The notes below the pieces were generated by a model. That model saw only the letters and a program-made list of their open reading frames with translations, ran no database searches and was not told the origin of the DNA. A stretch of DNA of 64,000 bases, taken from positions 4,588,001-4,652,000 of the forward strand of contig NZ_CP042806.1 of NCBI RefSeq assembly GCF_008000815.1. The letters run 5' to 3'. The stretch comes from Terriglobus albidus (lineage in GTDB: Bacteria > Acidobacteriota > Terriglobia > Terriglobales > Acidobacteriaceae). This document shows, piece after piece, positions 54,016 through 62,901 of this stretch. The translations under genes and the position numbers were made by a program. Each line of letters begins with the position of its first letter. The stretch's first letter is position 1.

Positions 54016-54344
54016 GGAACTCTCGTCGGCGGCCCTGCGGGCAGCGCGTAACTTTCTTCTGGAATTGCTATCCACAGGATGATGTACGCCACAACGCCAG
54101 TGCCACAGAGGACGACGGCAAGCAGCCAGGCCACGCGGACCATGCTGACATCCCAACCATAGCGGCGGGCGATGCCGAGACAGACACCGGCGACAACGCG
54201 GTTGGCACGCGGACGGGTAATGCCGTCAAAGTTGACGGGCGGGTTCGCGGCCGCAACATCACCGAAAGAGGCGACAGACGCACCGCAGGCAGAACAGAAG
54301 CTGGCCCCGGCGTTTACTTGCTTTCCGCATCGAGAACAGTACAT
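54012..54344 (-). CDS. PspC-domain membrane protein with N-terminal zinc ribbon
   Basis: A 110-residue protein from MYCSRCGKQVNAGASFCSACG, a CxxC...CxxC zinc ribbon, then a PspC domain (RPRANRVVAGVCLGIARRYGWDVSMVRVAWLL) and a membrane helix (VVLCGTGVVAYIILWIAIP). PspC proteins regulate or sense envelope stress. GGGAGTG precedes the ATG. The zinc-ribbon/PspC fusion is common in several phyla. It overlaps lysA by four bases, an unexpected partnership that is probably only transcriptional. Confidence 0.9.
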   Translation of the reverse strand: MYCSRCGKQVNAGASFCSACGASVASFGDVAAANPPVNFDGITRPRANRVVAGVCLGIARRYGWDVSMVRVAWLLAVVLCGTGVVAYIILWIAIPEESYALPAGPPTRVP

Positions 54345-54407
54345 GGTTACACTCCCATGGAAGAATTCCATTGTTTCATACGCTGCACGCTCTCTCTTCG
54401 TTCCATC

Positions 54408-54445
54408 AAAGCAGAAGGCCCGGCATTAGCCGGGCCTTCTGCTTT
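54408..54445. terminator. Hairpin between the BON/Tyr-rich gene and the PspC gene
   Basis: AAAGCAGAAGGCCCGG / CCGGGCCTTCTGCTTT, a 16-bp stem with a six-base loop, 23 bp past the 54468 stop on the minus strand. The T-run is inside the stem end. Confidence 0.85.
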
Positions 54446-54467
54446 GTGAATCAGGGGAGGGCATCCT

Positions 54468-55850
54468 TTAGTAGCGGTAGTAACCGCGATAGTACGGACG
54501 GTAGTACGGGCGGTAATAGCCGCCGCCGTAGTAGTACGGTCCAGGTCCGCCAACAACCACCGCTCCGTAGGGATACGCATACGGATAGGGGTAGGGGTAA
54601 CCATAAGGACGTGGCCCCATGGTCGGCGGTCCGCCGGCGGGTCCGGCTCCGTAGGCCAGGCGGTTGAGTTCCTGCTGGTCAACGGTCGCGACCGTTACTG
54701 GCTGCGAGACGCGGAAGCTGAGTACAGCCTCTCCAGGAACCCAGACGTTTCCGCTGGGGGTTGCGGCTGCCGCTCCCAGGCCAACGCCGCCCCCGACGCC
54801 GGCTCCGATAGCTGCTCCGGCTCCGCCGCCGGCAACGCCACCGATAATGGCACCGATAGCTGCTCCGCCAAGGGTGCTGTTCACGCTGGTGACGGCCTTG
54901 TCGCCACCGTTACGTGTCCACGGTTCGGAGGCGAGTGCGAACTCCTGTCCGCCAAGCGAGACTCCGGTAAGTTGCAGCGAGAGCGATCCGCGGCCCTTGA
55001 GGGTTCCGGCATTCGACACATTCGCAACCTGACCGTGGACGGTGGCTCCGCGCGGGATAGCAATCGCCCCATCGGCGACGATGTCCGCGACAACCGTTCC
55101 GTCAAAGCTCATGCCCGGCTGGGCATTGTGGCTGTCGAGCGGCTGGTTGATACGGACGGAGAGAACGGTTCCCGCAGGCACTGTGACCATACGGCCTGCC
55201 TGCTGGCCTCCACCCTGATAAGGCTGCTGCTGGTTAGGGTAGTTGCCCTGGGCCTGCTGCGGCGGAGCTCCAGGATACGGATACGGACCGTAGACACGGC
55301 GCTGGTACGGTCCGCGGGGAGCTGGATATCCCGGCTGTGCCTGGGGATACTGGGGCTGCTGGTCCGGCTGGGCTTGCTGATTCGGCTGGGCCGGGGGGGC
55401 GGCCTGCGGATCCATTGGCTGCTGGTTCTGAGCCTGCTGGTCAGCAGTAACGGGGGGATACTGCTGCGGCTGGGCCTGACCTGGCTCGTTCTGCGCTTCA
55501 GCAATAGCCGCCACGCCGGCATCTTCTGGATTCGGAGCTGCGGCCGTGTTGGCCGGAACCGCTCCGAGGGCGAGTTCGTCCACAACCTTGGTGACGCCGC
55601 TGGTCTGTGCCGCGGCCTGTTCGGCAGCGTGGCGGGCGTTATCATCGGTCACCGTACCGGTGAGTGTGACCGTCCCAAAAGCAACTGAGGCCTGGATGTC
55701 CTGATTCTGCAGCGAAGCGTCTGCTGCAAGCCGTTTCAACACATCCGCCTGGATCTGCGCGTCAGAGACGGTGCTCTTCTTCGCCTGGGCAGATGCACTC
55801 GCAACCAGGGCGGCAGCGAGGACTGCGTGAGTAAAAGTCTTCCAATACAT
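54468..55850 (-). CDS. Exported BON-domain protein with Pro/Gln linker, glycine zipper and Tyr-rich tail
   Basis: A 460-residue secreted protein. After the signal peptide (MYWKTFTHAVLAAALVASASA) comes a BON domain (about 28-97: AQIQADVLKRLAADASLQ, VTLTGTVTDDNARHAAEQ). A low-complexity Pro/Gln/Ala region (about 105-215) follows. A conserved beta domain (VTVPAGTVLSVRINQPLDS) and a glycine-zipper helix (GGAAIGAIIGGVAGGGAGAA) come next. The last 55 residues are almost entirely Tyr, Pro and Gly. BON domains bind membranes or phospholipids. Together this suggests an outer-surface or envelope-stress protein. Confidence 0.8.
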   Translation of the reverse strand: MYWKTFTHAVLAAALVASASAQAKKSTVSDAQIQADVLKRLAADASLQNQDIQASVAFGTVTLTGTVTDDNARHAAEQAAAQTSGVTKVVDELALGAVPANTAAAPNPEDAGVAAIAEAQNEPGQAQPQQYPPVTADQQAQNQQPMDPQAAPPAQPNQQAQPDQQPQYPQAQPGYPAPRGPYQRRVYGPYPYPGAPPQQAQGNYPNQQQPYQGGGQQAGRMVTVPAGTVLSVRINQPLDSHNAQPGMSFDGTVVADIVADGAIAIPRGATVHGQVANVSNAGTLKGRGSLSLQLTGVSLGGQEFALASEPWTRNGGDKAVTSVNSTLGGAAIGAIIGGVAGGGAGAAIGAGVGGGVGLGAAAATPSGNVWVPGEAVLSFRVSQPVTVATVDQQELNRLAYGAGPAGGPPTMGPRPYGYPYPYPYAYPYGAVVVGGPGPYYYGGGYYRPYYRPYYRGYYRY

Positions 55851-55989
55851 ATGCTTCCCTATCCCCCGTCAGTGCCAAAGATCATCGACACTAACCCTGC
55901 TGGATCAGACGCGAATTCCGGGGGAAAGTTCTGGTGTCTGACGGGCGCGCTGGCCGAAATCCCAAGGCCTCTGCCCTTACCTACAGTTT

Positions 55990-56520
55990 CTAGTGGGCGT
56001 CTTTGTAGTCGGCAGTCAGTTTGTAGCTCCCGTCTTCCGCACGACGAAGGAAATACTCCTGACGCCAGGAATGGGAGGCCAGTGAGGCTTCACCGACAAA
56101 CATAATCTCAGCGGATTCCGCGTCCTTGCTCACCAGGCGTATCGATACGACTTTCCTGCACTGGACGGGAATTGCTTCATCCAGGCTGCCATCAAGAAAA
56201 TACGCGGCCCCCCGTGCAGGTACAACGTAGATACCGCAGGTATGCCGCGTAACTCCAGCGTTGGGATTGGGTACATCAAAGTCGACCGCTGCGAGCGTCA
56301 GTTCTTCCGTATCATGTGGCCCGACCAATTTGAATATCTGTTTGGGGTCGATATTCCTGTGGCTGGCGCCGGTCGGCATAAGTGCAGGATCAAGCTTCTT
56401 TTCAAGAACCGCACGTTCGGCTTCCGATGGGGACACCAGATGGCGTCGCGGCTCCGCGTGCCCCACCGCGCCGCTTAAAAAAATCAACGCCAGAGCCGTG
56501 ATTCGGTTATCTGCCCGCAT
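55990..56520 (-). CDS. Exported protein of unknown function
   Basis: A 176-residue protein with a cleavable signal (MRADNRITALALIFLSGAVGHA). The remaining 150 residues have two cysteines (HTCGIYVV and PVQCRKVV) that could form one disulfide, and a regular beta-strand composition (LTLAAVDFDV, AEIMFVGEASL, YKLTADYKD). No known family is recognised. It stands alone. Confidence 0.65.
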   Translation of the reverse strand: MRADNRITALALIFLSGAVGHAEPRRHLVSPSEAERAVLEKKLDPALMPTGASHRNIDPKQIFKLVGPHDTEELTLAAVDFDVPNPNAGVTRHTCGIYVVPARGAAYFLDGSLDEAIPVQCRKVVSIRLVSKDAESAEIMFVGEASLASHSWRQEYFLRRAEDGSYKLTADYKDAH

Positions 56521-56653
56521 GCCCCATAGACCTTATCCAGGCCAGAGTCAAAGCCCTCCTGTGATGGACATAGATGCTTGCTATCTCAAAGGAGATGTTA
56601 GAGACACAACTGAGATGAGTTGACCTGATGGCTCCCAGATGGCATCATATGAA

Positions 56654-56732
<79 letters not shown>

Positions 56733-56882
56733 CGACAATCACGCGAACGTTGAAGCAGTAACATTCGTTTACGTTTGCAAGAGCCTCCCGTCCACGCACC
56801 GGAGGCTCTTGTCATTTCTGCTTACAATTTCGGAAAGCTATCCGTTAGCTTACTCACCGCTCCAGACGCAGGAAAAAGTATA

Positions 56883-56915
56883 GGCGTAAATGACATCATT
56901 GATGTCATTTACGCC
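56883..56915 (-). terminator. 33-bp palindrome, probable terminator of the DinB-like gene
   Basis: GGCGTAAATGACATCA and its exact reverse complement around a single T. On the minus strand it follows the stop of the gene at 56940 by 24 bp and runs into TATACTTTTTCC. An operator role is also possible, given the perfect symmetry. Confidence 0.7.
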
Positions 56916-56939
56916 ACATCAAGAAACTCTCCGAAAGCT

Positions 56940-57413
56940 CTACTTCACCAGTACTACTTGCCCTGCATGAAACGCTACGTGGTTGGTGCGGCTGAGAAAA
57001 ACGGCAAGCCGGTTCCGTGTTGGTTCTTTGGCGAAGTCTTCGTCGGTGACTGCGGTGTGCTTCTTCAACCAGTCGTCAGCGGAAAACTTCTCGACCGCGG
57101 AGATTAGCGCAGTGTTCACCTCTCCCCACGCCTTTTTCAGGTCCGCCGCAGGAAGCGGATCGGCAACCGAGCGATCGGGATTAGTGATGTAGACCTCATC
57201 GAGCGCAGGGTACAGTCTGTCCCCAATGCCAAGGAGCGGCAGCATGCGGTCATGAACGGCCGTGAGATGGCCGAGCAGATAAAAGAGACGGTTTCTGTCC
57301 GGGGCAACCTGCTTCTGAAGCTGTTCGTCATTAAGTGGCGCAAAGCGTTGGTCCACACGGCTGACAACCTGTTTCCACGAAGCTATGACAACCTTGATAA
57401 AAAGTTCGTCCAT
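56940..57413 (-). CDS. DinB-superfamily protein
   Basis: A 157-residue protein with the DinB four-helix pattern: FIKVVIASWKQVVSRVDQRF, RLFYLLGHLTAVHDRMLPLLG with the first metal His, and LAVFLSRTNHVAFHAGQVVLVK with the second pair. It has no signal peptide. It is the third DinB-like protein of the window, and the three are only distantly similar. Confidence 0.85.
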   Translation of the reverse strand: MDELFIKVVIASWKQVVSRVDQRFAPLNDEQLQKQVAPDRNRLFYLLGHLTAVHDRMLPLLGIGDRLYPALDEVYITNPDRSVADPLPAADLKKAWGEVNTALISAVEKFSADDWLKKHTAVTDEDFAKEPTRNRLAVFLSRTNHVAFHAGQVVLVK

Positions 57414-57497
57414 CGTTCCTCATCCTTTTTGCGGAGTTACCCATTGGATGTCTTCATCATCATGACGATGCGAAACGATGGAGCTACTCGTTGTCTT

Positions 57498-58511
57498 TTA
57501 GTTTTTGTCGTGATTCCCCGAGGTGAGCTTCTTCAGGATGAACTCCTGGGCGAGAGCGTTGATCATGCGGCCCCCGGCAGCCGTCAGTGCGGTGTTGAAG
57601 ACAAGATTGGGACCGCGATTGGATTCGGGATAGTAGAGGTTTGAAATCGCGCCCGAGGCGAGATCGCCTCCGATGGAGGAGTAGTTGAACTGCCACTTCC
57701 CGTTGTCGCCCTTGCAGATGAATGGGCTGGAGAGCGCATGCAGCACGCGGGACTTCCTTGTTCCTGTTCCCTGATAGAAATAGCGGGGATCCTGATGCAG
57801 CAGCGACGGCAGGACAGCGCCGCCGATAAGAATGTCAGTTACGCCGTCGGCATAAATAGCACCATATCGCTGACCGTATCCCTTGGCGCCCTGCTGAAAA
57901 TCAGGACGGTCTGCAGCCTGATAGATGCCAGAGATAAATCCAACTCCGGCAAAGGTAACAACGTCGGTAGAAGCCTTCATCGCCAGGCGGAATTTCAGCG
58001 CACTCGTCATTGGAACCGCATTGTGGTCATAGACGACGTAGAAGTTCGGGATCACGCCCAGTACGCGCTGCTTTTCTTCTTCTTTGACCTGCTCCTTCGC
58101 CAGCTCTTCCGGAAAGATCGCAGTAACCTCGGTAGCAATCGCTGCGACCGCAAGCTTGATCTCGGGCAGTTCCATATACTGCCCCGGCGTCAGAGTCACA
58201 GACGCCGATGTCCAGGGAGAAAATCCATTGACCGATACGCTGAACGTCACCGCAGTTCCCGAAGGCACACGCGGCAGTGAAAAGACACCGTCTCCTCCTG
58301 AGACGGTAGAAACGCCATCAACCATCGAACCGTTGCGGACAACGGTGATCTTCGCTCCCGGAATGGCCGCGCCATCGGTATCCATAACCACACCGGCCAC
58401 GGTGCCGGGCTGGGGCGCCGGCCCCTCTGGAACAGCAATCATTTGCTGAGCGCGTGCGATTACCGCAGCGAAACAGAAAAACAAGACGAGCAATTGTCGC
58501 GAACAGGGCAT
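57498..58511 (-). CDS. Exported protein with carboxypeptidase-regulatory-like domain
   Basis: A 337-residue protein from MPCSRQLLVLFFCFAAVIARAQ (signal peptide). An in-frame ATG 22 codons upstream lacks a signal-like start. Residues about 35-120 are a CarboxypepD_reg-like beta-sandwich (GTVAGVVMDTDGAAIPGAKITV, DGVFSLPRVPSGTAVTFSV). The rest (about 140-337: DPRYFYQGTGTRKSRVLHALSSPFIC, GGRMINALAQEFILKK) is shared with acidobacterial proteins often found next to TonB-dependent receptors, though I cannot name it. There is no clear ribosome site. Confidence 0.8.
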   Translation of the reverse strand: MPCSRQLLVLFFCFAAVIARAQQMIAVPEGPAPQPGTVAGVVMDTDGAAIPGAKITVVRNGSMVDGVSTVSGGDGVFSLPRVPSGTAVTFSVSVNGFSPWTSASVTLTPGQYMELPEIKLAVAAIATEVTAIFPEELAKEQVKEEEKQRVLGVIPNFYVVYDHNAVPMTSALKFRLAMKASTDVVTFAGVGFISGIYQAADRPDFQQGAKGYGQRYGAIYADGVTDILIGGAVLPSLLHQDPRYFYQGTGTRKSRVLHALSSPFICKGDNGKWQFNYSSIGGDLASGAISNLYYPESNRGPNLVFNTALTAAGGRMINALAQEFILKKLTSGNHDKN

Positions 58512-58759
58512 AAAGGTCTTAGCAGTAGATGAGGGAAAAGAGCTGAAAGACGCGGACTTAAGCGCAGTTTTATGCAATTTCGCGGGTTATTTCACCATAT
58601 GGCTCTTTAAAATAATTTGCATCCAATCTCACATCTCCTGAACGGCAAAACCTGGAGTGGGGATAAGAGTTGCGGTCGCCTGACCTAATTACATGCCAAA
58701 ACAAGGGTTTCCCCTCATAATTGAGAGTTGAAGAAGATTCATTGCCCGAGAAGAAAAGA

Positions 58760-59551
58760 ATGAGGCCTACCAGTCCCGACGGAAATGAAATGCTCATCGA
58801 TGAGCGCCGTCATCACATCCTCAGCAAGATGCAGCAAGAGGGGCGGGTCCTGGTCTCAGAGCTCTCTGACACTCTGGGCATCTCGCGGATTACGATTCGC
58901 AAAGATCTGGACTATCTGGAATCCAAGGGCATGGTGCGCCGCACCCACGGCGGTGCCATTCCTCCGCAGGGCAGCATCCTGCAGGATCTCTCCTTCCGCG
59001 AGAAAGAAAAAAAACAGTTCAAGGAAAAGCAGCGGATCGCCAAAGCGGCCGCCGCGCTTGTGGAAGAAGGCACCTGTGTCCTGCTGGACTCGGGCACCAC
59101 AACCACCGCCATCGCGCAGGAGTTGAAGCGGTTCTCACACCTGACGGTGATCACCAACGCGGTCAACATCGCCGCCGAACTCTCCGGGACGGACTTCGAG
59201 GTCATCATCACTGGTGGCACCTTGCGGAAAAACTCTTTCTCGCTCGTGGGCCCGCAGGCAGAGGACATGTTCCGCGAAGTTCACGCCGACATTCTCTTCC
59301 TCGGTGTGGACGGCTTCGACACGGCCATCGGCGTGATGACACCGAACATGCTTGAGTCACGTGTGAATCGCGCTATGGTCAAATGCGCCACGCGTGTCGT
59401 CGCTGTCTGCGACTCCACCAAGTTCGGGCACCGCAGCCTGGCGCTGATCGTTCCTCCCACAGCTATCCACACCCTGATTACAGACGATCAGATCCGTGAT
59501 GAAGATGTGGAAGCGCTGAAAGCATTAGGCATTGAAGTCATCATCGCCTAA
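58760..59551 (+). CDS. DeoR-family transcriptional regulator
   Basis: A 263-residue repressor-type regulator. The N-terminal winged helix is MLIDERRHHILSKMQQEGRVLVSELSDTLGISRITIRKDLDYLESKGMVRRTHGGA, the canonical DeoR signature. The C-terminal domain has VLLDSGTTTTAIAQEL (phosphate-binding sugar site), VITNAVNIAAEL, ITGGTLRKNSFSLVGP and FLGVDGFD, so the ligand is probably a phosphorylated sugar. The start could also be Met 58790. It is adjacent to, and convergent with, the sugar operon at 59662-62711 across a MITE-like repeat. Confidence 0.92.
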   Translation: MRPTSPDGNEMLIDERRHHILSKMQQEGRVLVSELSDTLGISRITIRKDLDYLESKGMVRRTHGGAIPPQGSILQDLSFREKEKKQFKEKQRIAKAAAALVEEGTCVLLDSGTTTTAIAQELKRFSHLTVITNAVNIAAELSGTDFEVIITGGTLRKNSFSLVGPQAEDMFREVHADILFLGVDGFDTAIGVMTPNMLESRVNRAMVKCATRVVAVCDSTKFGHRSLALIVPPTAIHTLITDDQIRDEDVEALKALGIEVIIA

Positions 59552-59556
59552 GCCGA

Positions 59557-59654
59557 GAGCATTTTCCCTGTTGCTGGGTATCCCGGAAGGGGTGTGCAGC
59601 GGCGTTTTCATTGAGATACCGAATCCCTACACTACACCTACAGGGAAAATGCTC
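59557..59654 (-). repeat. MITE-like repeat, copy 5 (orientation B, internally deleted)
   Basis: 98 bp with ends GAGCATTTTCCCTGT and ACAGGGAAAATGCTC. It lacks the inner GAAAACGCC arm and about 15 bp. It is flanked by GA on both sides rather than TA, compatible with a 2-bp target duplication. It lies between the convergent DeoR and amidohydrolase genes. Confidence 0.8.
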
Positions 59655-59661
59655 GAATCGC

Positions 59662-60708
59662 CTATTGCGGAAACAGCTTGAGCGCGTTGTCGCGATAGAT
59701 CTTCTTCAGCACATCGTCTGGCAGATAGAGCCCATAGATGTTCCACCGTCCCTGCCGTGACGCATGCGAGGGATACTCGAAGTACTCATCGTCCGTCTCC
59801 AGGAAGCGGTAGTACAGCCGGTACATCTCGATCTCCGGCAGCAGATCGGTGCCGAACAGAATGCGATCGGCATACTTCAGAAAAAATTTGCGGGCCGTAT
59901 ACGGCTGACGGCCCAGCTCCGGTGTGCGGGCGCTGATATCGATCATCAGGTTCGGCAGCGCCTCCATCTGCTCTGCGAGGTAGGCAAGATCTTCGCCGGA
60001 CTCAGCACAGTGTGCTCCCACAAAGGTGATCGAAGGGTGACGCGCAATTACACGGTTCCTCTGTTCGAGCAGCTCTCGCTTGCTGAACCGTGAGTTGCTG
60101 AAGCCCCAGTCGGGGTGTGCAGCCAGCTCTTCATAACGCTCGTTCTTCGCATCGATGGGATTGAAGAAAGCACTTGGATCAGAGGTGTGGAACATGACCG
60201 GCAGGCAGAGCTTTCCACACTCCTCGAAGATGGGGATCAGACGTTCGTCATCGATCCGCAGCAGCTCGCCTTCGCGGTCACGTACGGAGAGTCCAAGGTC
60301 TTTCCAGAACTTGATACCGATGGCTCCGTGCTCCACGAGGCGGTGCAAACGAGCAATGGCTATCCGGGCAAAGTCGTCGCGTTCGACACCTTGCCAGTCC
60401 ATCCACCCTATGCTTGCAAATCGATCCGGAGCTGCCCGATGAAACTTGTCGAGCATGGCGATCGCACGATCGCCGACCTGCATGGTGATGTTGACGACGC
60501 GTTCTACGCCGCAGGCATCCATGATGCGCAATACCTCGGCAGGTTCCATGGAGTCGAGGTGATTGTGATAATCGATGACCGGAAACTTCGGCTTCAACGG
60601 CGTCCGCACCGGCGTCACCAGAGACGATCGCGGCTGAAACTCACCCAGTGGAAGATCGACACGCGCCACCGCGCTCACCATATCGACGAACTTGTCGCTG
60701 CCTGCCAT
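59662..60708 (-). CDS. Amidohydrolase-2 family protein
   Basis: A 348-residue TIM-barrel metal hydrolase of the amidohydrolase_2 branch: IDYHNHLDS (first metal motif, about 45-53), IGIKFWKDLG, VMFHTSDPSAF, FVGAHCAESGED and FGTDLLPE (last Asp). The branch includes lactonases, decarboxylases and isomerases, so the reaction here is open. GGAGGAAG is five bases before the ATG. It is the last gene of a minus-strand operon with a PfkB kinase and a SIS protein, pointing to sugar or sugar-lactone catabolism. Confidence 0.85.
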   Translation of the reverse strand: MAGSDKFVDMVSAVARVDLPLGEFQPRSSLVTPVRTPLKPKFPVIDYHNHLDSMEPAEVLRIMDACGVERVVNITMQVGDRAIAMLDKFHRAAPDRFASIGWMDWQGVERDDFARIAIARLHRLVEHGAIGIKFWKDLGLSVRDREGELLRIDDERLIPIFEECGKLCLPVMFHTSDPSAFFNPIDAKNERYEELAAHPDWGFSNSRFSKRELLEQRNRVIARHPSITFVGAHCAESGEDLAYLAEQMEALPNLMIDISARTPELGRQPYTARKFFLKYADRILFGTDLLPEIEMYRLYYRFLETDDEYFEYPSHASRQGRWNIYGLYLPDDVLKKIYRDNALKLFPQ

Positions 60709-60723
60709 GCTTCCTCCGATTTC

Positions 60724-61662
60724 TCACGCTCTGGAAATATGCTGCGCCAGAAATGCCTTCCGAAACTCCGTGTCGCGAAAGGCCTCAGTTCCACCGGGAC
60801 GCTGCGTCGAGAGCGCTGCGGCGACATTCCCCATCGCCGCACAGATCGGCAACGGTTCCTCTGCCAGAAAGGCTTTCAGAAAACCTGCATTGAAGCTGTC
60901 CCCTGCACCGATCGTATCCACCGCGGCTACGGATATCGCCGGAATGTGCCAACACTGACTTCCCTGCCGCACGACCGAGCCTGAGCGCCCCTGCTTGACG
61001 GCAACCACTGGCACGCGCCGCGCGAGGCGGTCGATCGCCTCATCGAGATTGTCGCAGCGGGTCATGCGGAGAGCCTCATCGTCGTTCGGCAACAGCAAAT
61101 CGATGGCGTCGAGCATACTGTCCAGAATGCTGCCCCATTGATCATCCGGGTCGTCGTTAGTATCGAGCGAAACCGTGCAACCCGAGGCGCGCAGATCGCG
61201 GCAAAGCTCGGGCAGCCCGGCATGCAGACCGCGCTGCAGAAACAGAGAAGAGATGTGCAGGTGTTTCGCCTGGCGAAGATACTCCCGATCAATCTCCGCA
61301 ACCGTAAGCTCCGCCATCACTCCGGGATAGGTAAGGATGCGCCGCGTGGCGCCATGATGCAGCAGAATCGTCACTCCCGTCTGCGATTGCGCATGCACGA
61401 CACCGAGTGGCAGGTCGACACCAACTTCATGTAGCCGTTCGAGCGCGATGGCGCCCAGCGGATCACCTCCGACCTTGGTGATAAAGCCCACCCGGCAGCC
61501 CAGCGCGGCGAGGTTATGCGCCAGGATGGAGGAAGAGCCACCAAGAGTCATACGGAAGTCTTTCGCCAGTACCTCCCGCTCGATAGGCAGCTCTTCCTCG
61601 AGACCATACAGAATCAGGTCGAGGTTGGTTTCACCGAGAACGACGAGGTCGAGCGCAGGCAT
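60724..61662 (-). CDS. PfkB-family carbohydrate kinase
   Basis: A 312-residue ribokinase-fold enzyme: LGETNLDLILYG at the start, LGGSSSILAHNLAALGCRVGFITKVGGDPLG (PfkB signature 1 region), LLLPNDDEAL, and the C-terminal DTIGAGDSFNAGFLKAFL (signature 2, with the catalytic Asp in GAGD). It phosphorylates an unidentified sugar. It starts 3 bp after the SIS gene stops and ends 16 bp before the amidohydrolase, so they are tightly co-transcribed. Confidence 0.9.
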   Translation of the reverse strand: MPALDLVVLGETNLDLILYGLEEELPIEREVLAKDFRMTLGGSSSILAHNLAALGCRVGFITKVGGDPLGAIALERLHEVGVDLPLGVVHAQSQTGVTILLHHGATRRILTYPGVMAELTVAEIDREYLRQAKHLHISSLFLQRGLHAGLPELCRDLRASGCTVSLDTNDDPDDQWGSILDSMLDAIDLLLPNDDEALRMTRCDNLDEAIDRLARRVPVVAVKQGRSGSVVRQGSQCWHIPAISVAAVDTIGAGDSFNAGFLKAFLAEEPLPICAAMGNVAAALSTQRPGGTEAFRDTEFRKAFLAQHISRA

Positions 61663-61664
61663 CT

Positions 61665-62711
61665 TTAAAGAGTCACGACACGGCTGAGGTTGCGTGGGTT
61701 ATCGGGATTCAGGCCCTTTGCCAGGCCGCGATAGCTGCCCAGCAACTGTCCCCACACCACATACACGATAATGCGTGCCAGCTCGGGCACGGGCAGATCG
61801 AGTTCTATGACCAGGTCGGCAAACTGCCGCAGATCCGGCGTGGCCAGGTTTGCAATCGCCAGTGTGCGGCTGCCAAGCTCCTTCATCTCACGAAGCACGG
61901 CAACTTCTGCATCGAAGGCCGACTCAGAGAGCAGGGCAGTAACAACTGTGTCTGGCCCGACAATGGACTTCGGTCCGTGGCGGAACTCGAGTGAATGGAA
62001 GAACTGGGCGTAGCTGGACGAGGACTCCATCACCTTCAACGCAGTCTCCTGGGCAATGGCATAAAGCGGCCCCTGCCCCAGGAAGGCAAAGTCTTCAACC
62101 GGAGCCTTGGCGAAGGCCTCCACCTGCGGCCCATAGACCTCCAGAAGGCGCTCGAGGTGATCAGGTAGCGCACGGAGAGCAAAGAGAAAGGCTTCGTCCC
62201 CTGCCAGGACCGCGGCCAGATATTGAAGGCCGAGCACCATGGAGGTGAACGATGCGGTCATCACCGTGCTCTCTTCCACGACCGGAAACTTCAGCACGCG
62301 CGGTGTCATCTGCTCCAGCTCGCGACCGTCGCAGGTTACAGCAAGAAAATCGACAGCTTTGCTCTGTAACAGAGCAGCAACCTGCAATACTTCAGAGGTA
62401 TGTCCCGAGCGTGAGATCAGAATGGGGAAATAACGGGAGGCATCCTGCGGCAACGTCAGCGCTGGAAAGAGCAGAATCTCAGAAGCCGGCACCGCCCGAG
62501 CCGGGACACCGAGCAGCGAGGTCACACTCGCGGCCGCCGCCTGGGCGAGATAGAAACTGGTTCCGCAGCCGACAAAGACCCATTCCTTCTTCTCAGGCTC
62601 GCACCCTTGCACCAACGCACGCAGATCAGCAGCGGCCAGGGCCTGCAGGCAGTCGCGCCACACTTTTGGCTGGCCATAGATTTCAGTAAGTGTTTGAATC
62701 TTGAACGGCAT
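61665..62711 (-). CDS. Tandem SIS-domain sugar-phosphate isomerase/deaminase
   Basis: A 348-residue protein resembling the isomerase half of GlmS without a glutaminase domain. The first SIS domain has FVGCGTSFYLAQAAAASV, PASEILLFP and ILISRSGHTSEVLQVAALL. The second has FLGQGPLYAIAQETALKVMESSSSYAQFFHSLEFRHGP. The C-terminus is GLNPDNPRNLSRVVTL, as in GlmS, AgaS and FrlB relatives. Such proteins remove or add an amino group or isomerise phosphorylated amino sugars. It is the first gene of the minus-strand operon (AAGGAG upstream). Confidence 0.88.
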   Translation of the reverse strand: MPFKIQTLTEIYGQPKVWRDCLQALAAADLRALVQGCEPEKKEWVFVGCGTSFYLAQAAAASVTSLLGVPARAVPASEILLFPALTLPQDASRYFPILISRSGHTSEVLQVAALLQSKAVDFLAVTCDGRELEQMTPRVLKFPVVEESTVMTASFTSMVLGLQYLAAVLAGDEAFLFALRALPDHLERLLEVYGPQVEAFAKAPVEDFAFLGQGPLYAIAQETALKVMESSSSYAQFFHSLEFRHGPKSIVGPDTVVTALLSESAFDAEVAVLREMKELGSRTLAIANLATPDLRQFADLVIELDLPVPELARIIVYVVWGQLLGSYRGLAKGLNPDNPRNLSRVVTL

Positions 62712-62901
62712 GCAAAGGAACTCCTTCAGAACAACGGGCCAGTGCCTAAGATACGGCGAGGCTGGCCAGACACTCCAACGATGCTAGCATCAAAAGAAAC
62801 ATTAAGTAATAAAACGAAACACGCGACTTGCCACCCGGAGATTCAGGAAGGCAGCGCAGCCAGACAACATTCTTTGTTCAATTACGTCAGCCGGAGAGTC
62901 T
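62712..62901. promoter_or_regulatory. Divergent promoter region between the SIS operon and the sugar porter
   Basis: 190 bp between the divergent starts. A low-GC tract at 62790-62820 holds two GAAAC words 20 bp apart (62796-62800 and 62816-62820) around ATTAAGTAATAAAAC. Repeats of this kind fit binding sites of DeoR-type regulators, such as the one encoded at 58760. This is a candidate only. Confidence 0.4.

Noticed and set aside
52975-54051. A 358-codon plus-strand frame opposite lysA
   Set aside because: Antisense to lysA, whose PLP and substrate motifs are complete.
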